From: JAFGTP01 sp964498725 | GTDB taxonomy: Bacteria; Fidelibacterota; UBA2242; JAFGTP01 | NCBI GenBank assembly: GCA_964498725.1 | Contig: CAZCHS010000030.1 | Location: forward strand, 1 to 28,269 | Direction: 5' to 3' | DNA: 28,269 nucleotides | In this document: piece after piece, positions 8,009 through 14,834 of the stretch | Position numbering within the stretch: the first letter of the stretch is position 1 | Layout: every line of letters starts with the position of its first letter | The notes under the pieces: model-generated | Database searches by the model: none | Seen by the model: only the letters and a program-made list of their open reading frames with translations | Told to the model about the DNA's origin: nothing | Position numbers and translations under genes: made by a program

Positions 8009-8665
8009 ATGTTAAAAGGATTAATTATACTATTGATTTGTCTGATCGTCAATTTACACGGGGAAAATGATATGATAAAATTGCCAAAACCAAGCACAAA
8101 AAGCGATGTGTCGCTGGAAGAAACGCTGGCTTCCCGACGGTCTGTCCGGCAATATAAAGATACTGCTTTGGATATGGCAACGATCAGCCAACTGTTATGG
8201 GCCGGACAGGGAATCACGAATTCACGTAATTTCCGCACCGCGCCATCAGCCGGTGCTACTTTTCCTTTAGACCTTTATATTCTTATTGGTAAATCCGATA
8301 TAATCTCCCCCGGACTCTACCGTTATTATCCTGAAGAACAGGCGTTATCACTGAGCAGAAAAGGTGATTTACGAACAGACTTGGCGGCCGTTGCTCTTAA
8401 CCAGCCCATGGTTAAAAAAGCGCCGGTTACCATCATTTTTTCAGCCACCTACAGCAGAACCACAAGTCGATATGGTGACCGTGGCGTTATGTATGTGCAC
8501 AACGAAGTGGGTCACGCCGCACAGAATATTTATCTGCAATGTGAAACACTCGGTTTGGGGACAGTGGCCATCGGCGCTTTTAATGATGAAAAAGCCAACC
8601 GCTTCATGCAGTTCACTCAGGAAAAAGAAGTTGTTTACATGATGCCGGTGGGTTATGTTAAATAA
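8009..8665 (+). CDS. SagB-type nitroreductase-fold oxidoreductase with signal sequence
   Basis: The 218-residue protein opens with a hydrophobic segment (MLKGLIILLICLIVNLHG) and continues as a compact nitroreductase/SagB-type dehydrogenase domain. The FMN-binding start ETLASRRSVRQY, the middle TAPSAGATFPLDLY and the later NEVGHAAQNIYLQCETLGLG are characteristic. Members bind FMN and oxidise or reduce diverse substrates; SagB itself oxidises azolines in peptide toxins, but no peptide precursor or cyclodehydratase is near. GGGAGG five bases before the ATG fixes the start; a TTG eight codons upstream lacks a site. The leader suggests export or anchoring, unusual for a flavin enzyme that normally folds in the cytoplasm. 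The substrate is unknown. Confidence 0.85.
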   Translation: MLKGLIILLICLIVNLHGENDMIKLPKPSTKSDVSLEETLASRRSVRQYKDTALDMATISQLLWAGQGITNSRNFRTAPSAGATFPLDLYILIGKSDIISPGLYRYYPEEQALSLSRKGDLRTDLAAVALNQPMVKKAPVTIIFSATYSRTTSRYGDRGVMYVHNEVGHAAQNIYLQCETLGLGTVAIGAFNDEKANRFMQFTQEKEVVYMMPVGYVK

Positions 8666-8696
8666 TTCAAAATTTTAACGGGTATTCTTCAAGTGC

Positions 8697-8715
8697 TTGG
8701 AAAAATCCAATTTTT
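8697..8715 (+). terminator. Weak hairpin with T run, possible terminator
   Basis: TTGGA and TCCAA form a five-base stem followed by TTTTT, between the SagB-like and first PerR-like genes. The short stem makes this uncertain. Confidence 0.35.
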
Positions 8716-8733
8716 CATTTATTTTTTCATACT

Positions 8734-9144
8734 ATGAAAACAAAGAATACCAAAGATATCCTGCTGAAAAAAGGATTAAAACCCACCTACCAGAGAATCG
8801 CCATCTATGATTTTTTGGATAAAAACAGAATACATCCGACTGTCGATAAAATCTACGCGATGCTCTACCCGGATATCCCCACCATATCCAAAACAACTAT
8901 TTATAACACCCTAAAACTCTTTATGAAAAAAAACCTCGTAAAGGGGTTAACCATCGGCGGTGCTGAAAAACATTATGATGTTAATGTCACACCCCATCAC
9001 CATTTTTACTGTTGTAAATGCGGCCGGGTATTTGATATTGACATCCATTGTCCCTTTTATAACAATAAACAGGCAATGGTAGACGGCAATTTGGTTCAGG
9101 AAATTCATGGTTATTTTAAGGGAACATGTAAGAACTGCATTTAA
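8734..9144 (+). CDS. perR: Fur family regulator, PerR type (copy 1)
   Basis: A 136-residue metal-dependent repressor. The N-terminal winged helix is followed by the dimerisation and metal domain. The sensing site of PerR is present: H34 in HPTVDKIY (equivalent to the oxidisable His37 of Bacillus PerR), D82 in HYDV, the HHH run (88-90) and acidic residues in FDID. The structural zinc site is complete (C93, C96, C132, C135). The protein ends one residue after the last cysteine. No Shine-Dalgarno site is obvious before the ATG. It sits at the head of the oxygen-defence cluster, next to a second copy, which suggests it controls these genes in response to peroxide or iron. Its exact operator and inducer are inferred. 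Confidence 0.9.
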   Translation: MKTKNTKDILLKKGLKPTYQRIAIYDFLDKNRIHPTVDKIYAMLYPDIPTISKTTIYNTLKLFMKKNLVKGLTIGGAEKHYDVNVTPHHHFYCCKCGRVFDIDIHCPFYNNKQAMVDGNLVQEIHGYFKGTCKNCI

Positions 9145-9198
9145 TAACCATTTGTTAATTAAACTGTCAGAATAAATCATATTTTTTTTAAATGTCAC

Positions 9199-9227
9199 TT
9201 GACAATCAGTCTAACTGTTGTTAATTT
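9199..9227 (+). promoter_or_regulatory. Promoter with overlapping near-palindrome upstream of second PerR gene
   Basis: A good -35 (TTGACA) is followed after 17 bases by TAATTT. The spacer is filled by an imperfect inverted repeat, ACAATCAGT-CTA-ACTGTTGT (9202-9221), whose arms match except for one extra T. An operator in that position would block RNA polymerase, which fits autorepression, but which regulator binds is unknown. Confidence 0.5.
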
Positions 9228-9236
9228 ATATTTGAA

Positions 9237-9686
9237 ATGATTACAAATATGCAAAATATTAAAAAGTTGATTGATGCCAAAGGTGTAAAACCTACATTGC
9301 ACCGTATCAAAATTCTTGAGTACCTGATGACCCATGAAAATCATCCTACTGTTGATAGAATATATGAGGATATTGTTAGCAGCATCCCCACAATTTCCAA
9401 AACCACGGTTTATAACACCCTTAAAATATTTGTCAATAAAGACATTATTACCGAATTAACTATCACCGGCAGTGAAACCCATTATGACATAAAAGGGGAT
9501 GATCACCACCATTTTTATTGTACCCAATGCAAAAAGATTTTTGATATTCATTCCAATTGCAATTATGACTGTAATTTAAAAAAAGATATTGATGGAAACC
9601 GAATCAACACTTATCAATGTTATTATAAAGGTATATGCAAAAATTGTCTGAATAAAACAAAGATTAAGCGATCAAGGGAGAGTTAA
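9237..9686 (+). CDS. Fur family regulator, PerR type (copy 2)
   Basis: This 149-residue paralogue shares the same plan as the first copy: a winged helix with SIPTISKTTVYNTLK, the sensing His36 in HPTVDRIY, HYDI, HHH and FDI, and zinc cysteines C95, C98, C134 and C137. It differs in carrying three further cysteines (C108, C112, C128) between the two zinc pairs and a basic tail of about 12 residues after the last CxxC. The shared winged-helix and metal motifs suggest an old duplication. An ATG four codons downstream is an alternative start; neither has a strong ribosome site. It has its own promoter. Whether the two copies divide peroxide and metal sensing cannot be told from sequence. Confidence 0.88.
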   Translation: MITNMQNIKKLIDAKGVKPTLHRIKILEYLMTHENHPTVDRIYEDIVSSIPTISKTTVYNTLKIFVNKDIITELTITGSETHYDIKGDDHHHFYCTQCKKIFDIHSNCNYDCNLKKDIDGNRINTYQCYYKGICKNCLNKTKIKRSRES

Positions 9687-9704
9687 CTCTGATTAAAATA
9701 ACTA

Positions 9705-9733
9705 TTGACTTTTTGAGATTTATAAACTAATTA
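9705..9733 (+). promoter_or_regulatory. Promoter of the winged-helix/rubrerythrin operon
   Basis: TTGACT and TAATTA are separated by 17 bases, about 17 bases before the ATG of the 57-residue gene. Just upstream, spanning the stop codon of the second PerR gene, is a perfect 12-bp palindrome AGAGTTAACTCT (9679-9690). A role for the palindrome is speculative. Confidence 0.5.
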
Positions 9734-9749
9734 AAAAACCGAGGTGTTT

Positions 9750-9923
9750 ATGAGCAAAGAAAAAGTATTAGACGCATTTCAAGAGGAAAAGAAACCCATG
9801 CGGCCGGGAGAAATCGCACAATCAACCGGGCTGGATAAAAAAGATGTTTCAAAATATATTAAAGAACTAAAAAATGAAGATAAGATATACTCACCCAAAC
9901 GGTGTTTTTATCAGATTAAATAA
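9750..9923 (+). CDS. 57-residue winged-helix DNA-binding protein
   Basis: This short gene begins at an ATG five bases after GAGG. Its product consists of one helix-turn-helix unit: a first helix (KEKVLDAFQEE), the pair EIAQSTGLDKKDVSKYIKEL, which reads as a textbook helix-turn-helix, and a short wing (KIYSPKRCFYQIK) with one cysteine. The pattern resembles MarR- or ArsR-like DNA-binding domains without any sensing domain. It lies between the second PerR gene and rubrerythrin, 37 bases before the latter, and has a promoter of its own, so it is probably the first gene of the oxygen-defence operon. It could be an autoregulator or an accessory factor. The function is inferred; the coding call rests on ribosome site, codon pattern and fold. 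Confidence 0.75.
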   Translation: MSKEKVLDAFQEEKKPMRPGEIAQSTGLDKKDVSKYIKELKNEDKIYSPKRCFYQIK

Positions 9924-9960
9924 AATTTTGTATGTTTAATTTTAGATGGAGAAGAAAATT

Positions 9961-10539
9961 ATGAAAGACGTCAAAGGTACCCAAACCGAAAAAAATCTGC
10001 TAACTGCATTTGCCGGCGAATCACAAGCCAGAAACCGCTATACCTATTTCGCCAGTCAGGCGAAAAAAGAAGGATTTGTTCAGATTGCTGATATTTTCAT
10101 CGAAACCGCTAACCAGGAAAAGGAACATGCGAAAAGAATGTTTAAGTTCCTCAAAAGCGGTGAAGAGGTTGAAATCACAGCGGCTTTTCCTGCCGGCGCT
10201 ATCAAAGACACCATGGCAAATCTTCAGGCGGCTGCCGACGGTGAATATTATGAATGGTCGGAAATGTATCCCGGTTTTGCTAAAGTTGCCCGTGAAGAAG
10301 GATTTGACAAAATTGCGGAAGCTTTTGAAGCCATTGCCATAGCGGAAAAACAACATGAAAACCGCTACAATCAATTATGGAAAAACATTGAAGCCGGTGC
10401 AGTTTTCAAAAAAGGTGAAAAAGTAGTCTGGCGCTGCCGCAATTGTGGCTACCTGCACGAATCTGAAGAAGCGCCAAAAGTATGTCCCGCTTGTGCACAC
10501 CCACAGGCCCACTTTGAAATTTTTATCGAAAAATATTAA
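9961..10539 (+). CDS. rbr: Rubrerythrin
   Basis: Rubrerythrin reduces hydrogen peroxide to water with electrons from rubredoxin or NADH-linked reductases. The four-helix diiron domain (residues 1-145) has all ligands: E20, E53 and H56, E95, E98, E129 and H132. The C-terminal rubredoxin-like domain carries C159/C162 and C175/C178 for one iron (CRNCGY and CPACAHPQAHFE). The 192-residue length is normal. GGAGAAG precedes the ATG used; an in-frame ATG five codons upstream overlaps that site. The gene is followed after 40 bases by rubredoxin, its likely electron donor. It is expected to be derepressed under peroxide stress through the PerR-type regulators upstream. Confidence 0.97.
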   Translation: MKDVKGTQTEKNLLTAFAGESQARNRYTYFASQAKKEGFVQIADIFIETANQEKEHAKRMFKFLKSGEEVEITAAFPAGAIKDTMANLQAAADGEYYEWSEMYPGFAKVAREEGFDKIAEAFEAIAIAEKQHENRYNQLWKNIEAGAVFKKGEKVVWRCRNCGYLHESEEAPKVCPACAHPQAHFEIFIEKY

Positions 10540-10579
10540 TTAAAAGTATTGTTTAAGACAAAAAAAAGGAGAATGAATT

Positions 10580-10744
10580 ATGAGTAAATATGAATGTACA
10601 GTATGTGGCTATATCTATGATCCGGCAAAAGGTGATCCCGACAGTGGTATTAACCCCGGAACCTCTTTCGAGGATTTACCCGATGATTGGGTATGCCCGG
10701 AATGTGGTGTCGGAAAAGAAGATTTTGAAAAACTGGAGGAATAA
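10580..10744 (+). CDS. rub: Rubredoxin
   Basis: A 54-residue one-iron electron carrier. Both knuckles are present: CTVCGYIYDP near the start and CPECGVGKEDF near the end, with the aromatic core residues and LPDDWVCP that mark true rubredoxins. GGAG lies eight bases before the ATG. Its last codons (CTGGAGGAATAA) supply the ribosome site of the flavodiiron gene, which starts at the very next base, so the two are translationally coupled. In this setting it should pass electrons to the flavodiiron protein and possibly to rubrerythrin and desulfoferrodoxin. Confidence 0.97.
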   Translation: MSKYECTVCGYIYDPAKGDPDSGINPGTSFEDLPDDWVCPECGVGKEDFEKLEE

Positions 10745-11920
10745 TTGGCTGTCCAAGAAATTAAACCTAACGTATTAGCAGTAGGTGCAAAACACTGGGA
10801 TAGAAGATTATTTGATGAACTGATCCCGTTACCCGACGGGACCAGTTACAATTCCTATCTGATTCAGGGATCTGAAAAAACAGCCCTGATTGACACCGTT
10901 GAACCGGAAGTCAATGAGCAGTTGTTCAGAAACCTGGAAAAAGCCGGCGTCAAGAAAATAGATTACATAATATCCAATCACGCGGAGCAGGACCATTCCG
11001 GTTCACTCCCTGATGTGCTGGAAAAATATCCTGAAGCAAAAGTTGTTACAAATCCAAAGTGTAAAACCATGCTGCAGGATCTGCTGCCTTTGAAAGACGA
11101 CGTTTTCATTGTTAAAGATGATGAAGAAGAACTTTCATTGGGTGATAAAACATTAAAATTTTTACTAACCCCATGGGTTCACTGGCCGGAAACAATGTCG
11201 ACCTATCTTAAAGAGGATAAGATTTTGTTTTCCTGTGATTTTTTCGGTGCTCATGTGGCAGCCAGCAAGTTGTTTGTCCAGGACGAAGCCCTGGTAGTAG
11301 AAGCAGCCAAACGATATTATGCTGAAATCATGATGCCATTCCGTCGCAAGATCAGACACAATATGAAAAAAGTGGGTGAATATGACATTGATTATATCGC
11401 ACCCAGCCATGGCCAGGTTTATGATAAACCGGAATTGATCATGGATGCCTATAGCGACTGGATTTCTGCCGATGTAAAAAACGAAGTGGTTCTTCCTTTT
11501 GTTTCAATGCACGGCAGTACCCGTAAAATGGTTGATCACTTGATCGACGCGCTTACGGAAAGAAATATCACAGTCAAACCATACAGTCTGACTGAAGGTG
11601 ACCTTGGCGATCTGGCGATCGACCTGGTGGATGCAGCAACCATAATAATTGCAGCACCTACAGTATTAAGTGGCGCGCACCCGGAAGCACTCTATGGTGC
11701 CGCACTAATCAACGCCCTCAGACCAAAAACCAAATATGCCGGTATTATCGGTTCTTTTGGTTGGGGCGGATTAATGGAAAAACAACTGGGATCCATGCTG
11801 AATAAATTAAAAGTGGAATACTTTGATTCAGTGATCATTAAAGGTGATCCCGATAAAGACAATTTTAAAGCTCTGGATGAATTGGCTGACGCTATAAAAG
11901 CAAAGCATCAGGAGTTATAA
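10745..11920 (+). CDS. roo: Flavodiiron protein (rubredoxin:oxygen oxidoreductase)
   Basis: The protein reduces O2 to water (some members reduce NO) in the cytoplasm of anaerobes. The N-terminal metallo-beta-lactamase-like domain (residues 1-250) carries the complete diiron set H79, E81, D83, H84, H146, D165 and H222. The C-terminal flavodoxin domain (250-391) binds FMN through SMHGSTRKM and has no rubredoxin or NADH-oxidoreductase extension, so it belongs to the simple class A type that needs external rubredoxin, here encoded directly upstream. The start is TTG immediately after the rubredoxin stop codon, with GGAGGA four bases before it. H79 replaced by another residue would be the NO-preferring or odd forms; here it is intact. 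Confidence 0.96.
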   Translation: MAVQEIKPNVLAVGAKHWDRRLFDELIPLPDGTSYNSYLIQGSEKTALIDTVEPEVNEQLFRNLEKAGVKKIDYIISNHAEQDHSGSLPDVLEKYPEAKVVTNPKCKTMLQDLLPLKDDVFIVKDDEEELSLGDKTLKFLLTPWVHWPETMSTYLKEDKILFSCDFFGAHVAASKLFVQDEALVVEAAKRYYAEIMMPFRRKIRHNMKKVGEYDIDYIAPSHGQVYDKPELIMDAYSDWISADVKNEVVLPFVSMHGSTRKMVDHLIDALTERNITVKPYSLTEGDLGDLAIDLVDAATIIIAAPTVLSGAHPEALYGAALINALRPKTKYAGIIGSFGWGGLMEKQLGSMLNKLKVEYFDSVIIKGDPDKDNFKALDELADAIKAKHQEL

Positions 11921-11933
11921 AACGGAGGAGATT

Positions 11934-12410
11934 ATGGCAACTTTCAATCCCAGCGAAATCTATCAGTTCGCTATCAAAATTGAAGAAAACGGTGAGAAGT
12001 TCTACCTGAGTATGGTAGACAAATTAGACAATGAAAAAGTAATCAAGCTATTTAAACGATTGGCGGGAGAGGAGGTCAAGCACAAAGCAACCTTCAAAAA
12101 ACTGCTGTCATCCTTTGAAGATTACAAACCGCCGGAAAGCTTTCAGGATGAATATTTTCAATATCTGAAAGCCTATGCCGATAATCTCGTTTTTAACTTT
12201 AATAAATTCGATAAGACCATTGAAAAAATTGATACTATTGAAGATGCTTTTCAGTTTGCCATTGAAAAAGAGCTGGATACAATAGCTTATTTCAGGGAAA
12301 TGAAGGAATTGGTCCCTGAAGGTGAAAAGACAAAAGTTGAAAATATCATAGACGAAGAAAGGAAACATGTGGTTCTGTTAACAGAACTAAAACAAGACGT
12401 ATTAAATTAA
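11934..12410 (+). CDS. Rubrerythrin-like diiron protein without rubredoxin domain
   Basis: The 158-residue product is a ferritin-like four-helix bundle. Paired iron-binding motifs are visible: an acidic helix with E17/E18, E47xxH50 (EEVKHK), a third helix with E111/E113 and E142xxH145 (EERKH). There is no CxxC rubredoxin tail, unlike the rubrerythrin upstream. GGAG precedes the ATG by five bases, 13 bases after the flavodiiron stop codon. It probably acts as a peroxide reductase using external rubredoxin, or as an iron-oxidising protein; the family includes both. Its place inside the operon supports an oxidative-stress role. Confidence 0.85.
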   Translation: MATFNPSEIYQFAIKIEENGEKFYLSMVDKLDNEKVIKLFKRLAGEEVKHKATFKKLLSSFEDYKPPESFQDEYFQYLKAYADNLVFNFNKFDKTIEKIDTIEDAFQFAIEKELDTIAYFREMKELVPEGEKTKVENIIDEERKHVVLLTELKQDVLN

Positions 12411-12430
12411 AAACCAAATGAGGCAAAACA

Positions 12431-12805
12431 ATGAAATTAAGAGAAGTATACAAATGTGAAATATGTGGCAATATCGTGGAAATCGTCCATGTTGGAGGAG
12501 CACCACTGGTATGTTGCGGTGAAGAAATGAAATTGATGGAAGAACAGACAGAAGAATCTTCCCAGGAAAAACATGTCCCATTCATTCAAAAAGAAGATGG
12601 TAAAGTAACCGTAAAAATCGGTGAAAATGAAACCCATCCGATGACAGAAAAACACCACATCGAATGGATTGAACTGATTGCCGATGGTAAAACCTACAGG
12701 CAACATCTCAGTCCCGATGATGAACCAAAGGCGGTATTTCACATTGATGCCGATGAAGTATCAGCCCGTGAATATTGCAATGTTCACGGATTGTGGAAAA
12801 GTTAA
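12431..12805 (+). CDS. dfx: Desulfoferrodoxin (two-iron superoxide reductase)
   Basis: The enzyme reduces superoxide to peroxide without making O2, the usual anaerobe alternative to dismutase. The N-terminal desulforedoxin domain binds centre I through C9, C12, C28 and C29 (YKCEICG, VCCGE). The C-terminal domain binds the catalytic centre II with H48, H69, H75, C116 and H119 (EKHVP, THPM, HHIEWIEL, YCNVHGLW), and keeps the E-K pair before the first His. The 124-residue length is normal. Its product, peroxide, is the substrate of rubrerythrin encoded upstream, and rubredoxin is a plausible donor. It lies 20 bases after the rubrerythrin-like gene in the same operon. Confidence 0.97.
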   Translation: MKLREVYKCEICGNIVEIVHVGGAPLVCCGEEMKLMEEQTEESSQEKHVPFIQKEDGKVTVKIGENETHPMTEKHHIEWIELIADGKTYRQHLSPDDEPKAVFHIDADEVSAREYCNVHGLWKS

Positions 12806-12829
12806 CCTCTAACCAAAAGGAAAATAGAG

Positions 12830-13342
12830 ATGATCCAAAAAAATATGGAAAAAGCTCTCAATGAGCAGATCAATAAGGAGCTCTTTTCGGCATATCTTTA
12901 TCAGGCCATGTCAGCACATGCCTCCCATGAAGGCTTACCAGGTATTGCTAACTGGATGGATGTGCAGGCCAAAGAAGAAATGTTTCATGCCCGCAAAATC
13001 TATGATTATATAGATGAACAGGGTGGTAAGATTATCCTTAAAACCATCGAACAACCTGACAGTGAGTTTGATTCGGTTAAAGATATGTTTGAAAAAACCC
13101 TTGAACATGAGCAATTCGTCACAAAATCCATTCATGACCTGGTCGCCCTGGCGCGTCAGGAAAATGATTACGCCACAGAGATATTTTTACAGTGGTTTGT
13201 GACAGAGCAAGTTGAAGAAGAATCAACAGCAAATGAATTGCTCGATCGCATCAATTTAGTCGGTGATAAAGGTAATGGACTGTATATGTTTGACAAAGAA
13301 TTGTCCGGCAGAACATTTACCGAACCGGCTGATGAAGAATAA
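12830..13342 (+). CDS. ftnA: Ferritin (bacterial non-heme type)
   Basis: A 24-subunit iron-storage protein. The ferroxidase ligands of bacterial FtnA are all present: E17, E50, H53, E93 in LEHEQ, Q126 and E129 in TEQVEEE. The heme-ligating Met of bacterioferritin is not apparent. Length is 170 residues. It is the last gene of the oxygen-defence operon, 24 bases after desulfoferrodoxin, and is followed directly by a terminator. Storing iron when peroxide appears limits Fenton chemistry, which matches its company. Confidence 0.95.
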   Translation: MIQKNMEKALNEQINKELFSAYLYQAMSAHASHEGLPGIANWMDVQAKEEMFHARKIYDYIDEQGGKIILKTIEQPDSEFDSVKDMFEKTLEHEQFVTKSIHDLVALARQENDYATEIFLQWFVTEQVEEESTANELLDRINLVGDKGNGLYMFDKELSGRTFTEPADEE

Positions 13343-13349
13343 ATAATTA

Positions 13350-13387
13350 TGATCAGGTGGACAAAGTGTTCACCTGATTATTTTATT
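13350..13387 (+). terminator. Rho-independent terminator after ferritin
   Basis: A perfect stem ATCAGGTG/CACCTGAT with an 11-base loop is followed by TATTTTATT. It closes the cluster that starts at the winged-helix gene. Confidence 0.75.
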
Positions 13388-13407
13388 GGTGAAAAAAGGA
13401 GATGAGC

Positions 13408-13668
13408 ATGACAAAAGATTTTTTATTAATAGTCGTAAACAAACGAAAAAAAGAAGCTGTAACCGTACAAAAAATCCTGACGGAATGGGGATGTTATATC
13501 AAAACCCGGCTGGGATTACATGAAGATTGCCTGGACAATTGTTCCGAAGTAGGTACAATTATTCTTGAGGTGGTGGGCGATAAAGACAAGCATGAAGAAA
13601 TGCAGCGTAAACTGAACCTGCTCCCCGGCGTTACAGCCAAATTAGTAAAAATGGAAATTAAAGAATAA
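13408..13668 (+). CDS. TM1266-like small protein (ACT/NikR-C-like fold), function unknown
   Basis: The 86-residue product resembles the TM1266 group, sometimes labelled putative regulators of iron-only hydrogenase systems. It has the pattern of an ACT-like ferredoxin fold: strand FLLIVVN, helix with VQKILTEWG, strand, then a conserved RLGLHED loop with two cysteines (HEDCLDNCSEVG), strand TIILEVVG, a helix and a final strand with LPGVTAKLV. The start is the second ATG of ATGAGCATG, six bases after AGGAG. It sits alone between two terminators, next to the ferritin operon and far from any hydrogenase gene visible here. A sensory or regulatory role is inferred from the fold only. Confidence 0.65.
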   Translation: MTKDFLLIVVNKRKKEAVTVQKILTEWGCYIKTRLGLHEDCLDNCSEVGTIILEVVGDKDKHEEMQRKLNLLPGVTAKLVKMEIKE

Positions 13669-13710
13669 AACTTTTTGTTCTTTGAAATTCTGACCATTAA
13701 CAGTCATTTA

Positions 13711-13750
13711 TCAGAAGCGGCAAACCCAATTGTCGCTTTCTGATTTTTTA
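13711..13750 (+). terminator. Rho-independent terminator after the TM1266-like gene
   Basis: TCAGAAGCGGCAA pairs with TTGTCGCTTTCTGA (one bulge, one G-U pair) and is followed by six Ts. It isolates the small gene as a single transcription unit. Confidence 0.85.
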
Positions 13751-13834
13751 AACAGGCCTCTTAAGTTATTCTCCTTCATGGAATTCGCCTTACTCAGGAA
13801 TATCTCCGGCTAATTTGTGCTTTTTATAAAGGAT

Positions 13835-13864
13835 TTGAACTTTTATGATCAGATCACTTATAAG
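13835..13864 (+). promoter_or_regulatory. Probable promoter of the msrBA gene
   Basis: TTGAAC and TATAAG are separated by 18 bases, about 40 bases before the chosen ATG. The spacer contains TGATCAGATCA, a small near-palindrome of unknown meaning. Confidence 0.45.
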
Positions 13865-13903
13865 AATTACAAAATTAGCAATCCAGCTGAAAAGGAGACA
13901 CAG

Positions 13904-14818
13904 ATGATAACTAATATAATGATCCTTTTACTAACGTCAATAACAGTCAATGATACAATAAGCGAGGAACCAGTGAAATATAACAAATTGACTCCTGCTG
14001 AAGAGCAGGTAATTATTCACAAAGGGACAGAGCGTCCTTTTTCCGGAGAATTACTGAATAACAAAACCAAAGGCACCTATACTTGTAAACAATGTGACGC
14101 GCCCCTGTATAAATCCGATGATAAATTTGATTCCGGTTGCGGTTGGCCGAGTTTTGATGATGAAATTCCCAGCGCAATCAAACGTCAAACAGACGCAGAT
14201 GGCCGTCGAACGGAAATCCTCTGTGCCAATTGCGGTGCCCATTTGGGACATATCTTTACCGGCGAGCAATTAACTGACAAGAACAACCGCCATTGTGTCA
14301 ATTCCATTTCAATGAATTTTGTGCCGGATACACAAAAAACCGCCTATTTCGCAGCCGGCTGTTTCTGGGGCGTCGAGCATTTTTTTAAAGAAACCCCCGG
14401 CGTCATATCAACGGATGTAGGCTATATGGGCGGCCATACCAAAAATCCCAGTTACCAGGATGTCTGTTATGCGGAAACCGGTCATGCCGAGGCCGTAAAA
14501 GTAGTCTATAACTCAGAAAAAACCAGTTACGAAGAGCTGGTAAAATTATTTTTTGAAATACATGATTTTACGCAAGTAAACCGCCAGGGCCCGGATATCG
14601 GCGAACAGTACCGGTCCGCCATCTTTTATACTGATAAAGAACAAAAACAGACCGCCCGTAAAATAAAAAAGCAGTTAGAGCAGAAAGAATACAAGGTCGC
14701 AACAAAAATTGAAAAGTCCCGTAAATTCTGGATGGGCGAAGATTTTCACCAGGACTATTATGACAAAACAGGCAAACAACCTTATTGTCATTTTCGCAGA
14801 AAAATATTTAACCGGTAA
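13904..14818 (+). CDS. msrBA: Bifunctional methionine sulfoxide reductase MsrB-MsrA, probably exported
   Basis: The fusion repairs both R- and S-methionine sulfoxide in proteins. The N-terminal MsrB domain (about 25-140) has two zinc pairs (C61/C64, C107/C110), a recycling C79 in SGCGWPSF and the catalytic C131 in RHCVNSISMNF. The MsrA domain (about 147-304) has the catalytic C153 in AAGCFWGVEHFF and C295 near the end as probable recycling cysteine. A short hydrophobic leader (MITNIMILLLTSITVN) suggests export, although it is weak. The chosen ATG has AAGGAG six bases upstream; in-frame codons further up lack a site. The order B then A is the reverse of the A-B order in many fusions. A CDF transporter gene follows after 16 bases. 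Confidence 0.93.
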   Translation: MITNIMILLLTSITVNDTISEEPVKYNKLTPAEEQVIIHKGTERPFSGELLNNKTKGTYTCKQCDAPLYKSDDKFDSGCGWPSFDDEIPSAIKRQTDADGRRTEILCANCGAHLGHIFTGEQLTDKNNRHCVNSISMNFVPDTQKTAYFAAGCFWGVEHFFKETPGVISTDVGYMGGHTKNPSYQDVCYAETGHAEAVKVVYNSEKTSYEELVKLFFEIHDFTQVNRQGPDIGEQYRSAIFYTDKEQKQTARKIKKQLEQKEYKVATKIEKSRKFWMGEDFHQDYYDKTGKQPYCHFRRKIFNR

Positions 14819-14834
14819 TACAAAAGAGGATTAA

